A stretch of 64,000 bases of DNA from Geobacillus vulcani PSS1. Its GTDB lineage: Bacteria > Bacillota > Bacilli > Bacillales > Anoxybacillaceae. The translations under genes were made by a program, and so were the position numbers. Positions 27,722-38,435 of this stretch are shown here, in pieces (the stretch's first letter is position 1; each line of letters opens with the position of its first letter). The notes beneath the pieces were generated by a model, which was given only the letters and a program-made list of their open reading frames with translations, was not told the DNA's origin and did not search any database. The stretch spans positions 1,899,501-1,963,500 of the forward strand of contig NZ_JPOI01000001.1 in NCBI RefSeq assembly GCF_000733845.1, read 5' to 3'.

Positions 27722-28647
27722 AAAAACCTGAATTGCTCGTCACGCCGACGAGCGTTGCCCATATCGACGAGCTGGCTGAAGCCGGAGCGGACGCGGTTAT
27801 CATTGGCGAGCAGCGCTACGGTTTGCGGCTTGCCGGCGAATTTTCCCGCAAGGAGGTTGCTGCCGCCGTCAAAGCCGCCCACCGGCGCGGCATGAACGTG
27901 TATGTGGCGATGAACGCCATTTTCCATAACGACAAAGTGGACGAGCTTGGCGACTACGTCGCGTTTTTGGCTGATGTCGGCGCCGATGCCATCGTCTTCG
28001 GCGATCCCGCGGTGCTTTTGACCGTCCGAGAAACGGCGCCGCACATGAAGCTCCACTGGAGCACGGAGACGACAGCGACGAACTGGTATGCGTGCAACTA
28101 TTGGGGCCGGAAAGGGGCGAAGCGCGCTGTCTTGGCTCGCGAGTTGAACATGGACGCCATTTTAGAAATCAAAGCCCATGCTGAAGTGGAAATTGAAGTG
28201 CAAGTGCACGGAGCCACGTGCATGTACCAATCGAAGCGCTCGCTGATCGGCAGCTATTTTGAATATCAAGGGAAAGTGATCGAAGTGGAGCGGAAGAAGT
28301 ATGAAAAAGGGATGTTCCTGTACGACAAAGAGCGCGACAACAAATATCCGATTTTTGAAGATGAAAACGGTACGCATATTATGAGCCCGAACGATGTTTG
28401 TATAATCGATGAGCTCGGCGACATGGTCGAAGCCGGCATCGACAGCTTTAAAATCGATGGCATTTTGCATGAACCGCGCTACATTACGAAAGTGACGGAG
28501 CTGTACCGCCGCGCCATCGATTTATGCACGGCAGACCGCGAGCGATACGAGCGGGAAAAAGAGGAACTGCTTGCGGCTGTTGAAGCGCTTCAGCCACCGC
28601 ACCGCCGCATTGACACCGGATTTTTCTTCAAGGAAACCATTTATTGA
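27718..28647 (+). CDS. trhP1: tRNA hydroxylation protein P1 (YrrN, U32 family)
   Basis: A 309-residue member of the peptidase U32 family (TIM-barrel-like), which is now linked to 5-hydroxyuridine formation at tRNA position 34 using prephenate rather than to proteolysis. Conserved segments are AGADAVIIGEQRYGLRLAG, GATCMYQSKRSL and DEAGIDSFKIDG-like (MVEAGIDSFKIDGILHEPRY). It overlaps trmR by 4 nt and precedes trhP2 by 18 nt, matching the yrrM-yrrN-yrrO order in B. subtilis. Confidence 0.88.
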   Translation: MKKPELLVTPTSVAHIDELAEAGADAVIIGEQRYGLRLAGEFSRKEVAAAVKAAHRRGMNVYVAMNAIFHNDKVDELGDYVAFLADVGADAIVFGDPAVLLTVRETAPHMKLHWSTETTATNWYACNYWGRKGAKRAVLARELNMDAILEIKAHAEVEIEVQVHGATCMYQSKRSLIGSYFEYQGKVIEVERKKYEKGMFLYDKERDNKYPIFEDENGTHIMSPNDVCIIDELGDMVEAGIDSFKIDGILHEPRYITKVTELYRRAIDLCTADRERYEREKEELLAAVEALQPPHRRIDTGFFFKETIY

Positions 28648-28665
28648 GAAAAGGAGGGAAGCGTC

Positions 28666-29934
28666 ATGCTTTTAAAAAATGATCGCATCTCCGAGATCAT
28701 TGACGGCAAGCGCGTCATTGTGAAAAAGCCAGAGCTGCTTGCGCCGGCCGGCAACTTGGAAAAACTGAAAATCGCTGTCCATTACGGCGCGGACGCCGTC
28801 TTTATCGGCGGCCAAGAGTACAGCTTGCGCGCCAACGCCGACAACTTTACGGTTGAGGAGATTCGCGAAGGGGTCGAATTTGCCAACCGGTACGGGGCGA
28901 AAGTGTACGTCACCGCCAACATTTACGCCCATAATGAAAACATTCCCGGTCTTGACGATTATTTGCGGGCGTTAGAGGATGCCGGCGTTTCCGGCATTAT
29001 CGCTGCCGACCCGCTCATTATCGAAACGGCGCGTCGGGTGGCGCCGAAGCTTGAAGTGCATTTAAGCACGCAGCAGTCGCTCACCAACTGGAAAGCGGTC
29101 CAATTTTGGAAAGAGGAAGGGCTCGAGCGGGTTGTGCTCGCTCGCGAAGTGAGCGCAGAAGAAATCCGGCAGATCAAAGAGAAAGTCGATATTGAAATCG
29201 AGGCGTTCATCCATGGGGCGATGTGTTCCGCCTACTCCGGCCGCTGTGTATTGAGCAACCATATGACGGCGCGCGACTCCAACCGCGGCGGATGCTGTCA
29301 GTCGTGCCGCTGGGATTACGATTTATACCAGCTGTCTGATGGCCGGGAAATCCCGCTGTTCGCTGAAGGAGACGCTCCGTTCGCCATGAGCGCGAAAGAT
29401 TTGAATTTAATCCGCGCCATCCCGGTGATGATCGAATTGGGTGTGGATAGCTTGAAAATTGAAGGGCGGATGAAATCGATTCATTACGTGGCGACGGTTG
29501 TCAGCGTCTACCGGAAAGTGATTGATGCCTACTGCGCTGATCCCGACCATTTCACGATCCGCGAAGAGTGGGTGCGGGAGCTCGAGAAATGCGCCAACCG
29601 CGAGACGGCGCCGTCGTTCTTTGACGGCTTCCCGGATTATACGAATCACATGTACGGGACGCACAGCCGGAAAACGACGCATGAATTCGCCGGTTTGGTG
29701 CTTGGCTACGACCTGGAGACGGGCATCGCCACCGTCCAGCAGCGCAACCATTTCCGCCCAGGCGATGAAGTCGAATTTTTTGGTCCGGAAATTGAAAACT
29801 TCACCCAAGTGATCGAGAAACTTTGGGACGAAGACGGCAACGAGCTCGATGCGGCGCGCCATCCGCTGCAAATCGTGAAATTTAAGGTCAAGCGCCCTCT
29901 CTTCCCGTACAACATGATGAGAAAGGAGAATTAA
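28666..29934 (+). CDS. trhP2: tRNA hydroxylation protein P2 (YrrO, U32 family)
   Basis: 422 residues. The U32 signature is explicit: [20 protein letters not shown] followed by the cysteine pair and third cysteine in [10 protein letters not shown], giving four cysteines that probably hold an Fe-S cluster. The C-terminal beta-barrel extension ([32 protein letters not shown]) distinguishes P2 from the shorter P1. SD AAAGGAGGG lies before ATG 28666. It is likely co-transcribed with trmR, trhP1 and udk (1-nt gap). Confidence 0.9.
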   Translation: MLLKNDRISEIIDGKRVIVKKPELLAPAGNLEKLKIAVHYGADAVFIGGQEYSLRANADNFTVEEIREGVEFANRYGAKVYVTANIYAHNENIPGLDDYLRALEDAGVSGIIAADPLIIETARRVAPKLEVHLSTQQSLTNWKAVQFWKEEGLERVVLAREVSAEEIRQIKEKVDIEIEAFIHGAMCSAYSGRCVLSNHMTARDSNRGGCCQSCRWDYDLYQLSDGREIPLFAEGDAPFAMSAKDLNLIRAIPVMIELGVDSLKIEGRMKSIHYVATVVSVYRKVIDAYCADPDHFTIREEWVRELEKCANRETAPSFFDGFPDYTNHMYGTHSRKTTHEFAGLVLGYDLETGIATVQQRNHFRPGDEVEFFGPEIENFTQVIEKLWDEDGNELDAARHPLQIVKFKVKRPLFPYNMMRKEN

Positions 29935-29935
29935 G

Positions 29936-30571
29936 ATGGGGAAGAAGCCCGTTGTCATCGGCGTCGCCGGCGGTTCCGGCTCGGGCAAGACGAGCGTCGC
30001 CAGGGCGATTTACGATCATTTCGGCGACCGCTCGATCCTTGTATTGGAACAGGATTTTTACTACAAAGATCAAAGCCATCTCCCATTTGAAGAGCGGCTG
30101 AAGACGAACTACGACCATCCGCTGGCGTTTGACAACGACTTGTTGATTGAACATATCCATAAGCTGCTTCGCTATGAGCCGATTGACAAGCCGGTGTATG
30201 ATTATACGCTCCACACGCGCTCGAGCGAAGTCGTGCGTGTGGAGCCGAAAGAGGTCATCATCGTCGAAGGAATCCTTGTCTTGGAAGACGAGCGGCTTCG
30301 CGATTTAATGGATATTAAGGTGTATGTTGACACCGACCCGGACATCCGCATCATCCGCCGTCTCATCCGCGATATGAAAGAGCGCGGCCGCACGTTCGAT
30401 TCGGTCATCGAGCAATATTTGTCCGTCGTCCGGCCGATGCACAACCAGTTTGTCGAACCGACGAAGCGCTACGCGGATGTGATCATTCCCGAAGGCGGAC
30501 AAAACGCCGTCGCCATCGATTTAATGGTGGCAAAAATTCGCACGGTTCTTGAACAAAAAGCGTTTTTATAA
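29936..30571 (+). CDS. udk: Uridine/cytidine kinase
   Basis: A 211-residue P-loop NTPase. Walker [15 protein letters not shown] is at about 8-21. DFYYKD and NYDHPLAFD are the uridine kinase substrate loops, followed by [11 protein letters not shown] (Walker B-like) and [13 protein letters not shown]. It salvages uridine and cytidine to the monophosphates in the cytosol. ATG 29936 follows trhP2's stop directly, with GAAAGGAG in the end of trhP2. Confidence 0.95.
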   Translation: MGKKPVVIGVAGGSGSGKTSVARAIYDHFGDRSILVLEQDFYYKDQSHLPFEERLKTNYDHPLAFDNDLLIEHIHKLLRYEPIDKPVYDYTLHTRSSEVVRVEPKEVIIVEGILVLEDERLRDLMDIKVYVDTDPDIRIIRRLIRDMKERGRTFDSVIEQYLSVVRPMHNQFVEPTKRYADVIIPEGGQNAVAIDLMVAKIRTVLEQKAFL

Positions 30572-30613
30572 TAACATAACAGAGACAAAACAATATATTA
30601 TATAACAAGTAAG

Positions 30614-30648
30614 CGTACGAACAGCTGTTTTTTCTGTTCGTACGTTTT
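30614..30648 (+). terminator. Terminator after udk
   Basis: CGTACGAACAG (30614-30624) is perfectly complementary to CTGTTCGTACG (30634-30644), with a T-rich 9-nt loop and TTTTAC after. It ends the trmR-trhP1-trhP2-udk transcript. Confidence 0.85.
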
Positions 30649-30681
30649 ACATAATGCAGAATATATAGAGGAGTGAGATGA

Positions 30682-31158
30682 ATGGCGAACGAAAAGCAGT
30701 ATCCGATGACGAAAGAGGGAAAAGAGAAACTGGAACAAGAGCTTGAGTATTTAAAAACGGTCAAGCGGAAAGAAGTGGTGGAGCGCATTAAGATTGCGCG
30801 CGGGTTCGGGGATTTGTCGGAAAACTCGGAATACGATGCTGCCAAAGATGAGCAGGCGTTTGTCGAATCGCGCATCCAAATGCTTGAAAACATGATTCGC
30901 AACGCCGTCATCATTGAAGAAGACAAAGAAAATCCAGACGTTGTCTCGCTTGGCAAATCGGTGACGTTCATTGAACTGCCGGATGGCGAAGAAGAGACGT
31001 ATACGATCGTCGGCAGCGCGGAAGCGGACCCATTTGAGGGGAAGATTTCCAACGACTCACCGATCGCGAAATCGCTTCTCGGCCGCCGCGTCGGCGATGA
31101 GGTGACGGTGCAAACGCCGGGCGGAGAAATGCTTGTGAAAATCGTAGCCGTCAAATAA
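30682..31158 (+). CDS. greA: Transcription elongation factor GreA
   Basis: 158 residues. The N-terminal antiparallel coiled coil has [50 protein letters not shown], including the acidic tip that coordinates Mg2+ in the RNA polymerase secondary channel. The C-terminal FKBP-like domain ends in [16 protein letters not shown]. It rescues backtracked polymerase by stimulating RNA cleavage. SD AGAGGAGTG is upstream of ATG 30682. Confidence 0.96.
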   Translation: MANEKQYPMTKEGKEKLEQELEYLKTVKRKEVVERIKIARGFGDLSENSEYDAAKDEQAFVESRIQMLENMIRNAVIIEEDKENPDVVSLGKSVTFIELPDGEEETYTIVGSAEADPFEGKISNDSPIAKSLLGRRVGDEVTVQTPGGEMLVKIVAVK

Positions 31159-31228
31159 CAGAGCGGCTGACCGAGAGGAGAAGGCGCGCCAAGCGGGAAA
31201 ATGGCCGCTTATCCACGTTTCAAATCGA

Positions 31229-31263
31229 AACACCTCGTCAACACTGATGATGAGGTGTTTTCT
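31229..31263 (+). terminator. Terminator after greA, overlapping the SD of pbpI
   Basis: AACACCTC (31229-31236) pairs with GAGGTGTT (31252-31259) and is followed by TTTCTTT. The right arm contains the GAGGTG that would be the ribosome-binding site for the ATG at 31266. Confidence 0.8.
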
Positions 31264-31265
31264 TT

Positions 31266-33038
31266 ATGTGGAAAAAACGGATGCTCACCGTGCTTGCTCT
31301 CATTCAACTGGCGCTGTTGTTGCTTATCGGGCGGCTCGCGCAAATTCAGCTCATTGACACCGAGTCGTTTGCCAATCATAATTTAATTGCCGAAAGCGTC
31401 GCCCAGCGGACACAAGAACTCATCATTGATGACGGGCGCGGTTCATTTGTCGATCGAAATGGCGCGCCGCTCACGAAGCGATATGTGCCGTCGCTTGTCT
31501 TATTCCCGTTTTTAATGGCGATGAAATGGCCGGTGGAACAAGTCGCTCGGATCGCTGGCGTCTCTGAAGAAGAGATCCGTCGCCAGCTTGAGCAGGCGGA
31601 CGGCCCGTTCGTCTTAGAGAAGGAAGGAGAGCCGCTCGCCTTGAGCGCCCAGCAAATGAAGCAAATTAACGATTTGCGCGTTCCGGGCGTCTTAGCCGTC
31701 AACAAGCAATATCCGCTGAAAACGGTGTACGCCCCGCATTTGCTCGGCTTCACCCGCCCGGACCGTGAGCTAATCAAGAAGCGTTATCCAAAGCGGCCGT
31801 TGCCGCCAAAGACTGAAGTGGGCATTCAAGGGCTTGAGAAGGCGTTTGATGAATTTTTGCTCGCTGACGGTGAAACGAAGCTGCTTTATCACGTTGACGC
31901 CGAAGGGCGGCCGCTGTTTGGACTCGATGTCAAATACAGCGACACGGGCAACCCGTTTTATCCTGTCACTGTGCAAACGACGCTTGACCGCGACCTGCAG
32001 CAAGAGATGGAACGGATCATCGACCGATACGGGCTGAGAAAAGGCGGCCTCGTTTTGCTCGATATTGATACAAACAGTGTGCTCGCCATGGTCAGCCGCC
32101 CGAACATGGATCCGCGCGATCCGTATAAAAACCGCGGTGCGGAAAACCAGACGGTGCTGCCGCAAATCCCCGGCTCGATTTTTAAAACGGTCATTGCGGC
32201 TGCAGCGCTTGATGAGGGGCTCGCCTCGTTTGGGACGACTTTTGACTGCAGCCGAAAGATTGACGGAAAAACGCGCGATGAGGAACATGATTACGGCATG
32301 CTTGATTTAGCGGACAGCTTTGCCGTCAGTTGCAACAATGCCTTCGCCACGCTCGGCAAGCAGTTGATCGAGCACGATCCGGATGCGTTTGAAACGTATG
32401 CGAAAAAACTCGGGCTGTATCCAACGGCCGGCTGGGAAGGGGCGGTGTACCACGAAGAGCATTTCCGTCAGTTCCCGGAGGAGCAGAAAGGAACCATTTG
32501 GCATGATCCGCGCGACAAGCGCGTGCCGCTTGCGGTGGCGCAAACGGCGATCGGGCAAAAAAATGTACGCGTCTCGCCGCTTGGCGTCGCCAACATGATG
32601 GCGACGATCGCCCGCGGCGGCGAAGCGCTGCAGGTGCGGGCCGTTGACAAAGTGCTGTACAAAAACGGTGCGACGCTCTTTTCGTTTCCGCCTCAACCGG
32701 TTTCAGACATGGCGCCGATCGCGCCGCAGACGGCCGAAGAGCTGCAGCGGCTTTTGCGCGGCGTTGTCACGAATGAGGATGGAACCGGCCGCCGTTTCCG
32801 TTCGCTGCCGTATCCGGTCGCCGGCAAATCCGGGACGGCGGAGACAGGAAAAATGGACGGCGGAGCTGAATTCATTAATAAATGGTTTGCTGGCTATTTT
32901 CCAGCCGACCGCCCGAAATACGCCCTCGCTGTCGTTGAGCTCGACTGCCCGAGCGGACGGACCGCGACGAATGATGTGTTCGCCGCCGCAGTCGAGGCGC
33001 TTTATGCTTATGACCGCGCCAAAAATGAAGCGAAGTGA
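31266..33038 (+). CDS. pbpI: Class B penicillin-binding protein PbpI (YrrR, PBP4b)
   Basis: A 590-residue septum/elongation-type transpeptidase. An N-terminal membrane anchor (about residues 6-22) is followed by the PBP dimerisation region (VDRNGAPL, VGIQGLEKAFDEFL). The transpeptidase active site has S304-I-F-K307, S355-C-N357 and K521-S-G. B. subtilis PbpI is a minor PBP; sporulation-linked control has been proposed for it. ATG 31266 uses the GAGGTG inside the greA terminator arm as its SD. It is likely co-transcribed with yrrS. Confidence 0.92.
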   Translation: MWKKRMLTVLALIQLALLLLIGRLAQIQLIDTESFANHNLIAESVAQRTQELIIDDGRGSFVDRNGAPLTKRYVPSLVLFPFLMAMKWPVEQVARIAGVSEEEIRRQLEQADGPFVLEKEGEPLALSAQQMKQINDLRVPGVLAVNKQYPLKTVYAPHLLGFTRPDRELIKKRYPKRPLPPKTEVGIQGLEKAFDEFLLADGETKLLYHVDAEGRPLFGLDVKYSDTGNPFYPVTVQTTLDRDLQQEMERIIDRYGLRKGGLVLLDIDTNSVLAMVSRPNMDPRDPYKNRGAENQTVLPQIPGSIFKTVIAAAALDEGLASFGTTFDCSRKIDGKTRDEEHDYGMLDLADSFAVSCNNAFATLGKQLIEHDPDAFETYAKKLGLYPTAGWEGAVYHEEHFRQFPEEQKGTIWHDPRDKRVPLAVAQTAIGQKNVRVSPLGVANMMATIARGGEALQVRAVDKVLYKNGATLFSFPPQPVSDMAPIAPQTAEELQRLLRGVVTNEDGTGRRFRSLPYPVAGKSGTAETGKMDGGAEFINKWFAGYFPADRPKYALAVVELDCPSGRTATNDVFAAAVEALYAYDRAKNEAK

Positions 33039-33101
33039 CGAACCAAATGTAAGGGGAATCCATTTTTCCGGCACGAACAACATCCAAAGAAGGGGGAGGA
33101 G

Positions 33102-33728
33102 ATGGTGGCGCAAATAGGAACGCGCTTTGCCGCCCGGGCCAAGCGGCGGAGAATCAACCGTTGGCTCAATGGAGCCATTGCGGTTGTCGTGCTGCTCATT
33201 TTGATTGTGGGTGGGAACTTGCTGTTTGGCGATCAACCGAGCGAGAAGGCGGTCGATCGCGGAGCCGAGACAGAAGCAGCCAAGGCGAAGCGGGTGGAAG
33301 TGGAAACAGGTGAAGCGGTGGCGCCGGCGGAAGCCGAAACGCCCGCCGAGGAAGAAGGCGCTGCTTCCACCGATGAAACGAGCGAAGCGGGCACGACAGA
33401 AACGCCGGGCCCGCCGGGGTCCAACATTGAAAAAGAAATCGTCAACCCGGCATGGCAGCCGATCGGCACGACGCAATCGGAACCGCATGAAACGGTGTTT
33501 AAGAAAGATTCGGTCGACTGGAAGGAAATGCTCGATGCCGTCAGCTATGCGACCGGCATCGCTCCGGAGGAGATGATCGTTTGGTTCATCGGCAACAATG
33601 GACCGAACAAAGCGGTTGCGACGATTTCGACGAAAGATCAAACCGCCCATTACAAAGTGTATATTGAATGGGTGACGAACGAGGGCTGGAAGCCGACGAA
33701 GGTGCAAAAGCTGAAGCAAAAGCCGTAG
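33102..33728 (+). CDS. yrrS: DUF1510 protein YrrS
   Basis: 208 residues: a short basic N terminus, one membrane helix at about residues 27-45, a long low-complexity Glu/Ala/Thr-rich linker (about 50-110) and a C-terminal DUF1510 domain (NPAWQPIGTTQSEPHETVF, VDWKEMLDAVSYATGI, WFIGNNGPNKAVATIS). It is probably an extracytoplasmic wall-facing domain; its function is unknown, but it always pairs with pbpI. The SD GGGGGAGG is 2 nt before ATG 33102 and 5 nt before GTG 33105, so translation may begin at the GTG. Confidence 0.86.
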   Translation: MVAQIGTRFAARAKRRRINRWLNGAIAVVVLLILIVGGNLLFGDQPSEKAVDRGAETEAAKAKRVEVETGEAVAPAEAETPAEEEGAASTDETSEAGTTETPGPPGSNIEKEIVNPAWQPIGTTQSEPHETVFKKDSVDWKEMLDAVSYATGIAPEEMIVWFIGNNGPNKAVATISTKDQTAHYKVYIEWVTNEGWKPTKVQKLKQKP

Positions 33729-33753
33729 CGGCATTGGCGTCGGAAAGCAGACA

Positions 33754-33872
33754 GGGGCTGACCCAAAAGGTCGTCTGCCTTCAAGATAGGCACAACATAT
33801 AGTGCAGCAGAAGCAGTAAGTACGTATATATAGAGACGAAAGAGGGTGTCCCGATCCTTTTGGGACACCCTC
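33754..33872 (+). repeat. Short interspersed repeat, copy 2 (MITE-like)
   Basis: 119 nt. The left end GGGGCTGACCCAAAAGG (33754-33770) is identical to that at 6562. The right end (33856-33872) read in reverse complement is GAGGGTGTCCCAAAAGG, which matches the left end at 14 of 17 positions, so the element has terminal inverted repeats. The last 31 nt also form a hairpin (GAGGGTGTCCC/GGGACACCCTC, 33842-33872) able to end yrrS transcription. It has no coding capacity. Confidence 0.65.
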
Positions 33873-33875
33873 CTG

Positions 33876-34085
33876 CTATTTTTTTGCTTTAAAATGGACA
33901 ACTGCGCTGTACCACCGCTTTCCGTTTTCCATGACGTGCATTTGATGGGACACATGATGGACGGAAAGCAAAAGCGCCTTGTTATGTTCAATTTGTTCGT
34001 TGATGGTTTTCTCAAGCGTCCGCAAATCGTCCGCTTCAAAAAATTCGATTTTATCCTCGATCAAATCAAGGGAAATGTTCGGCAT
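33876..34085 (-). CDS. yrzA: Small DUF2536 protein YrzA
   Basis: 69 residues (MPNISLDLIEDKIEFFEADDLRTLEKTINEQIEHNKALLL...HVMENGKRWYSAVVHFKAKK). It is a small, probably cytosolic protein of unknown function, known from Bacillaceae at this same place between yrrS and yrrT. Read from the minus strand with AAAGGAGG 8 nt upstream of the ATG. Its stop lies 3 nt from the repeat at 33754-33872, whose hairpin may serve as its terminator too. Confidence 0.85.
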   Translation of the reverse strand: MPNISLDLIEDKIEFFEADDLRTLEKTINEQIEHNKALLLSVHHVSHQMHVMENGKRWYSAVVHFKAKK

Positions 34086-34178
34086 CGCTCTTCCTCCTTT
34101 CCATTGTCAGTGTAGCAAATTTTCCCGCTCTCATCCACCGCCGCACAAGGGGGAACAATACGAACGAAACCATGATCG

Positions 34179-34256
34179 TTGAACAAAGGAAAAACATATG
34201 CTACAGTAAGAACAGGCAATACGAAAAAAACATACTATATTTATAGGAATTATAAA
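34179..34256 (+). promoter_or_regulatory. Promoter and candidate CymR operator of yrrT-mtnN-mccAB
   Basis: TTGAAC (34179-34184), 17 nt, TACAGT (34202-34207) form a reasonable sigma-A promoter. Downstream, an AT-rich block TATTTATAGGAATTATAAAC (about 34237-34256) resembles my memory of CymR sites with a central GGAAT. Location just behind the start point would suit repression. The match is from memory and inexact. Confidence 0.45.
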
Positions 34257-34276
34257 CTTTATTGGGGTGTGACCGT

Positions 34277-34924
34277 ATGGGCAGAGAGTTTCTTGATTTG
34301 TTTGAGCAATGGGCGGAATCATACGACCGATCGGTCGAAGGATACGATGAGCAATATCGCGACGTATTTGCCGGCTATGACCGCATTTTAAGCATGGTCG
34401 CCGACAAAGCCGGCCAAGTCGTGCTCGAGTTTGGCGTCGGCACCGGCAACTTGACGAAAAAGCTTCTGGAGCGCGGCAAGCAGGTGTACGGGATCGAGCC
34501 ATCGGCGCCGATGCGGAAAAAAGCGGCGGAAAAGCTCGGCGGGCGGGTGCTCATTATGGACGGCGACTTTTTGCAATTTCCGACACCGCCGGAGCCGATC
34601 GACACGATCGCCAGCACGTATGCGTTTCATCATTTGACGGATGCGGAAAAGGACGAAGCGCTGGCCAAATATAGTCAATTGCTCCATCCAGGTGGTAAAA
34701 TAGTGTTTGCCGATACGGCGTTTCGCGACAAAGAGGCGTTCCGCCGGGCGATTGAGGAAGCCCGGGTGCGCGGCTTCCACGATTTAGCCGACGATTTGGA
34801 ACGCGAATATTATACGACGCTTGATGTATTGGCATCACTGTTTTCCAAGCATGGCTTTTCCGTCTCCTTTGCACAGCAAAATGCATTCGTCTGGGTGATG
34901 GAGGCGGTGAAACAAACGACATAG
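34277..34924 (+). CDS. yrrT: SAM-dependent methyltransferase YrrT
   Basis: A 215-residue class I methyltransferase (motif [46 protein letters not shown]). It heads the operon that turns SAM-derived homocysteine into cysteine. In B. subtilis it is co-regulated with mtnN and mccAB by CymR, and the substrate is unknown. ATG 34277 follows GGGGTG at about 9 nt; the frame is open 15 nt upstream from a TTG that overlaps the SD. Confidence 0.9.
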   Translation: MGREFLDLFEQWAESYDRSVEGYDEQYRDVFAGYDRILSMVADKAGQVVLEFGVGTGNLTKKLLERGKQVYGIEPSAPMRKKAAEKLGGRVLIMDGDFLQFPTPPEPIDTIASTYAFHHLTDAEKDEALAKYSQLLHPGGKIVFADTAFRDKEAFRRAIEEARVRGFHDLADDLEREYYTTLDVLASLFSKHGFSVSFAQQNAFVWVMEAVKQTT

Positions 34925-34938
34925 AAAGAGGGAGAACG

Positions 34939-35643
34939 ATGAAAGCAGCCATTATTGGAGCCATGGAAGAGGAAGTAGCGATTTTGCGTTCGCGCATGGA
35001 AGGACGCGAGGAAACGGTCATCGCCGGATGCGAATTTTCCAAAGGGCGCCTTGACGGTGTGGAGGCGGTGTTGTTGAAATCCGGGATCGGCAAAGTGAAC
35101 GCTGCCATGGGAACGACGCTCCTTCTTGATCGCTTCCGCCCTGACTTTGTGATCAACACGGGGTCAGCTGGCGGGTTTTTGCCTTCGCTTCGCGTTGGTG
35201 ATCTTGTCATTTCCGAGGAAGTCGTTCATCATGACGTCGATGTGACCGCGTTTGGCTACGCTTACGGGCAAGTGCCTGGCCTGCCCGCGCGCTACCGGGC
35301 GGATGAGGCGCTTGTTGAGGCGGCAAAGCGGGCAGCGGCGCGGCTTGATGGCCTGCAGGCAGTGACTGGTTTGATCGCCACTGGCGATTCGTTTATGAAC
35401 GATCCAAAGCGAGTCGAATTTGTGCGCGGCCAGTTTCCGGAATTGTGCGCCGTTGAAATGGAAGCGGCAGCGATCGCTCAAGTGTGCGTGCAATTTGGAA
35501 CGCCGTTTGTCATCATCCGGTCGCTGTCTGATATTGCTGGCGAGGAGTCAGACGTGTCGTTTGAACAGTTTTTGGAGACGGCCGCGAAACATTCGGCTGA
35601 ACTTGTCTTGTCGATGCTTTCTGTCATGAAGGAGAGACGGTAG
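34939..35643 (+). CDS. mtnN: 5'-methylthioadenosine/S-adenosylhomocysteine nucleosidase
   Basis: A 234-residue Pfs/MtnN-type nucleosidase. [38 protein letters not shown] and the C-terminal [11 protein letters not shown] plus [16 protein letters not shown] (catalytic Asp) are diagnostic. It splits SAH to S-ribosylhomocysteine and adenine, and MTA to methylthioribose, feeding homocysteine to MccA/MccB via LuxS. It begins 14 nt after yrrT with SD AGAGGGAG. Confidence 0.95.
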   Translation: MKAAIIGAMEEEVAILRSRMEGREETVIAGCEFSKGRLDGVEAVLLKSGIGKVNAAMGTTLLLDRFRPDFVINTGSAGGFLPSLRVGDLVISEEVVHHDVDVTAFGYAYGQVPGLPARYRADEALVEAAKRAAARLDGLQAVTGLIATGDSFMNDPKRVEFVRGQFPELCAVEMEAAAIAQVCVQFGTPFVIIRSLSDIAGEESDVSFEQFLETAAKHSAELVLSMLSVMKERR

Positions 35644-35701
35644 AAAACAAAGTGCCGCCGTCCGGCCGCTAAAATGAACGTGAAGAAACGGAGTGACTCC
35701 T

Positions 35702-37761
<2,060 letters not shown>

Positions 37762-37823
37762 AATTGCCGCTCCCCTCTTCAGCCCATGTATGATACAGTG
37801 AAAGGGAAGAGGAGGGATCGGGC

Positions 37824-38072
37824 TTGAACGAACAGCAACGAAACGAGCTGCGGGCCAAGGCGGGCGATTGGAAGGCATACAGCCTCGTTTTGTTTGCGCT
37901 TGGGTCGTTTTTCTATTTCGGAGCGATGATTCCACAGGCGCTCGAGGCCGCGAAAAAACCGATCGTCTTGTTGGCGGTCGCCGGCTGTTTCGCTGCGTCG
38001 CTTTTCTGTTCGCGCCGCGCCGCCCGCTACGTCCGTCAGCTTGAGGAAGAAGAGAACCTGTTCGAACCATAA
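37824..38072 (+). CDS. yrhC: Small membrane protein YrhC
   Basis: 82 residues with two hydrophobic helices (about 19-38 and 46-63) and a charged tail (RYVRQLEEEENLFEP). The function is unknown; it is the last gene of the same operon in B. subtilis. The TTG at 37824 has AGAGGAGGGAT 7 nt upstream; there is no ATG nearby. Confidence 0.82.
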   Translation: MNEQQRNELRAKAGDWKAYSLVLFALGSFFYFGAMIPQALEAAKKPIVLLAVAGCFAASLFCSRRAARYVRQLEEEENLFEP

Positions 38073-38103
38073 ACCCGCCTTTTGCACGAAAGGCGGGTTT
38101 TTG
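38072..38103 (+). terminator. Terminator after yrhC
   Basis: AACCCGCCTTT (38072-38082) pairs perfectly with AAAGGCGGGTT (38089-38099), followed by TTTTT. It ends the yrrT-mtnN-mccA-mccB-yrhC operon. Confidence 0.9.
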
Positions 38104-38152
38104 CTTAGCCATGCTGACGTTCAAAGGAAAACGGGTTTTTGCGAAAGAATGG

Positions 38153-38181
38153 TTGACAATGGAAAAATTTTTGGATATAAT
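38153..38181 (+). promoter_or_regulatory. Strong sigma-A promoter of the small-ORF locus
   Basis: Perfect TTGACA (38153-38158), 17-nt spacer, perfect TATAAT (38176-38181). Start expected near 38188, about 33 nt before the first tiny ORF. Confidence 0.9.
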
Positions 38182-38220
38182 TACCTTCGTAGCGTCATTT
38201 CCGAAGGGAGGTCGAAGACA

Positions 38221-38298
38221 ATGACAATGATGATGTGGACAACAGTAACGCATCCATTCCATCCAATGGCTATTCGACCTTCCGCCGACCGGGAATGA
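38221..38298 (+). CDS. Tiny ORF, 25 aa, possible leader peptide
   Basis: MTMMMWTTVTHPFHPMAIRP then SADRE and stop. It is preceded by a near-ideal SD AAGGGAGGT (38204-38212) 8 nt before the ATG and lies directly downstream of a consensus promoter, so translation is likely. The peptide has five methionines including a run of three and no membrane or known domain. Its stop is 30 nt before the first of two tandem terminators, a leader-peptide-like position. No homologue is known to me; the B. subtilis yrzI operon also carries short translated ORFs. Confidence 0.6.
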   Translation: MTMMMWTTVTHPFHPMAIRPSADRE

Positions 38299-38328
38299 AC
38301 GTGCACCGATGACGAAAAACAGCGATCG

Positions 38329-38369
38329 GGCCGCAGAAGGGGAGTAGTCTCGCTTTCTGCGGCCTTTTT
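38329..38369 (+). terminator. Terminator 1 in the small-ORF locus
   Basis: GGCCGCAGAA (38329-38338) pairs with TTCTGCGGCC (38355-38364), plus inner GAG/CTC pairs, and is followed by TTTTT. Its 8-nt core arms are identical to those of terminator 2. Confidence 0.85.
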
Positions 38370-38379
38370 GTGCGCTTAG

Positions 38380-38412
38380 CCGCAGAAACGCCTTCCTTCT
38401 GCGGTTTTTTTT
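38380..38412 (+). terminator. Terminator 2 in the small-ORF locus
   Basis: CCGCAGAA (38380-38387) pairs with TTCTGCGG (38397-38404), 9-nt loop, followed by eight T. It lies only 8 nt before the SD of the YrzI-type gene. Confidence 0.85.
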
Positions 38413-38435
38413 GCATGGAAAGGAGGTGTGGGGGC

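Noticed and set aside
38184..38207. Hairpin CCTTCG/CGAAGG that would hide the SD of the first tiny ORF at 38221
   Set aside because: The left arm (38184-38189) lies at or before the expected transcription start (about 38188), so it would not be in the RNA.
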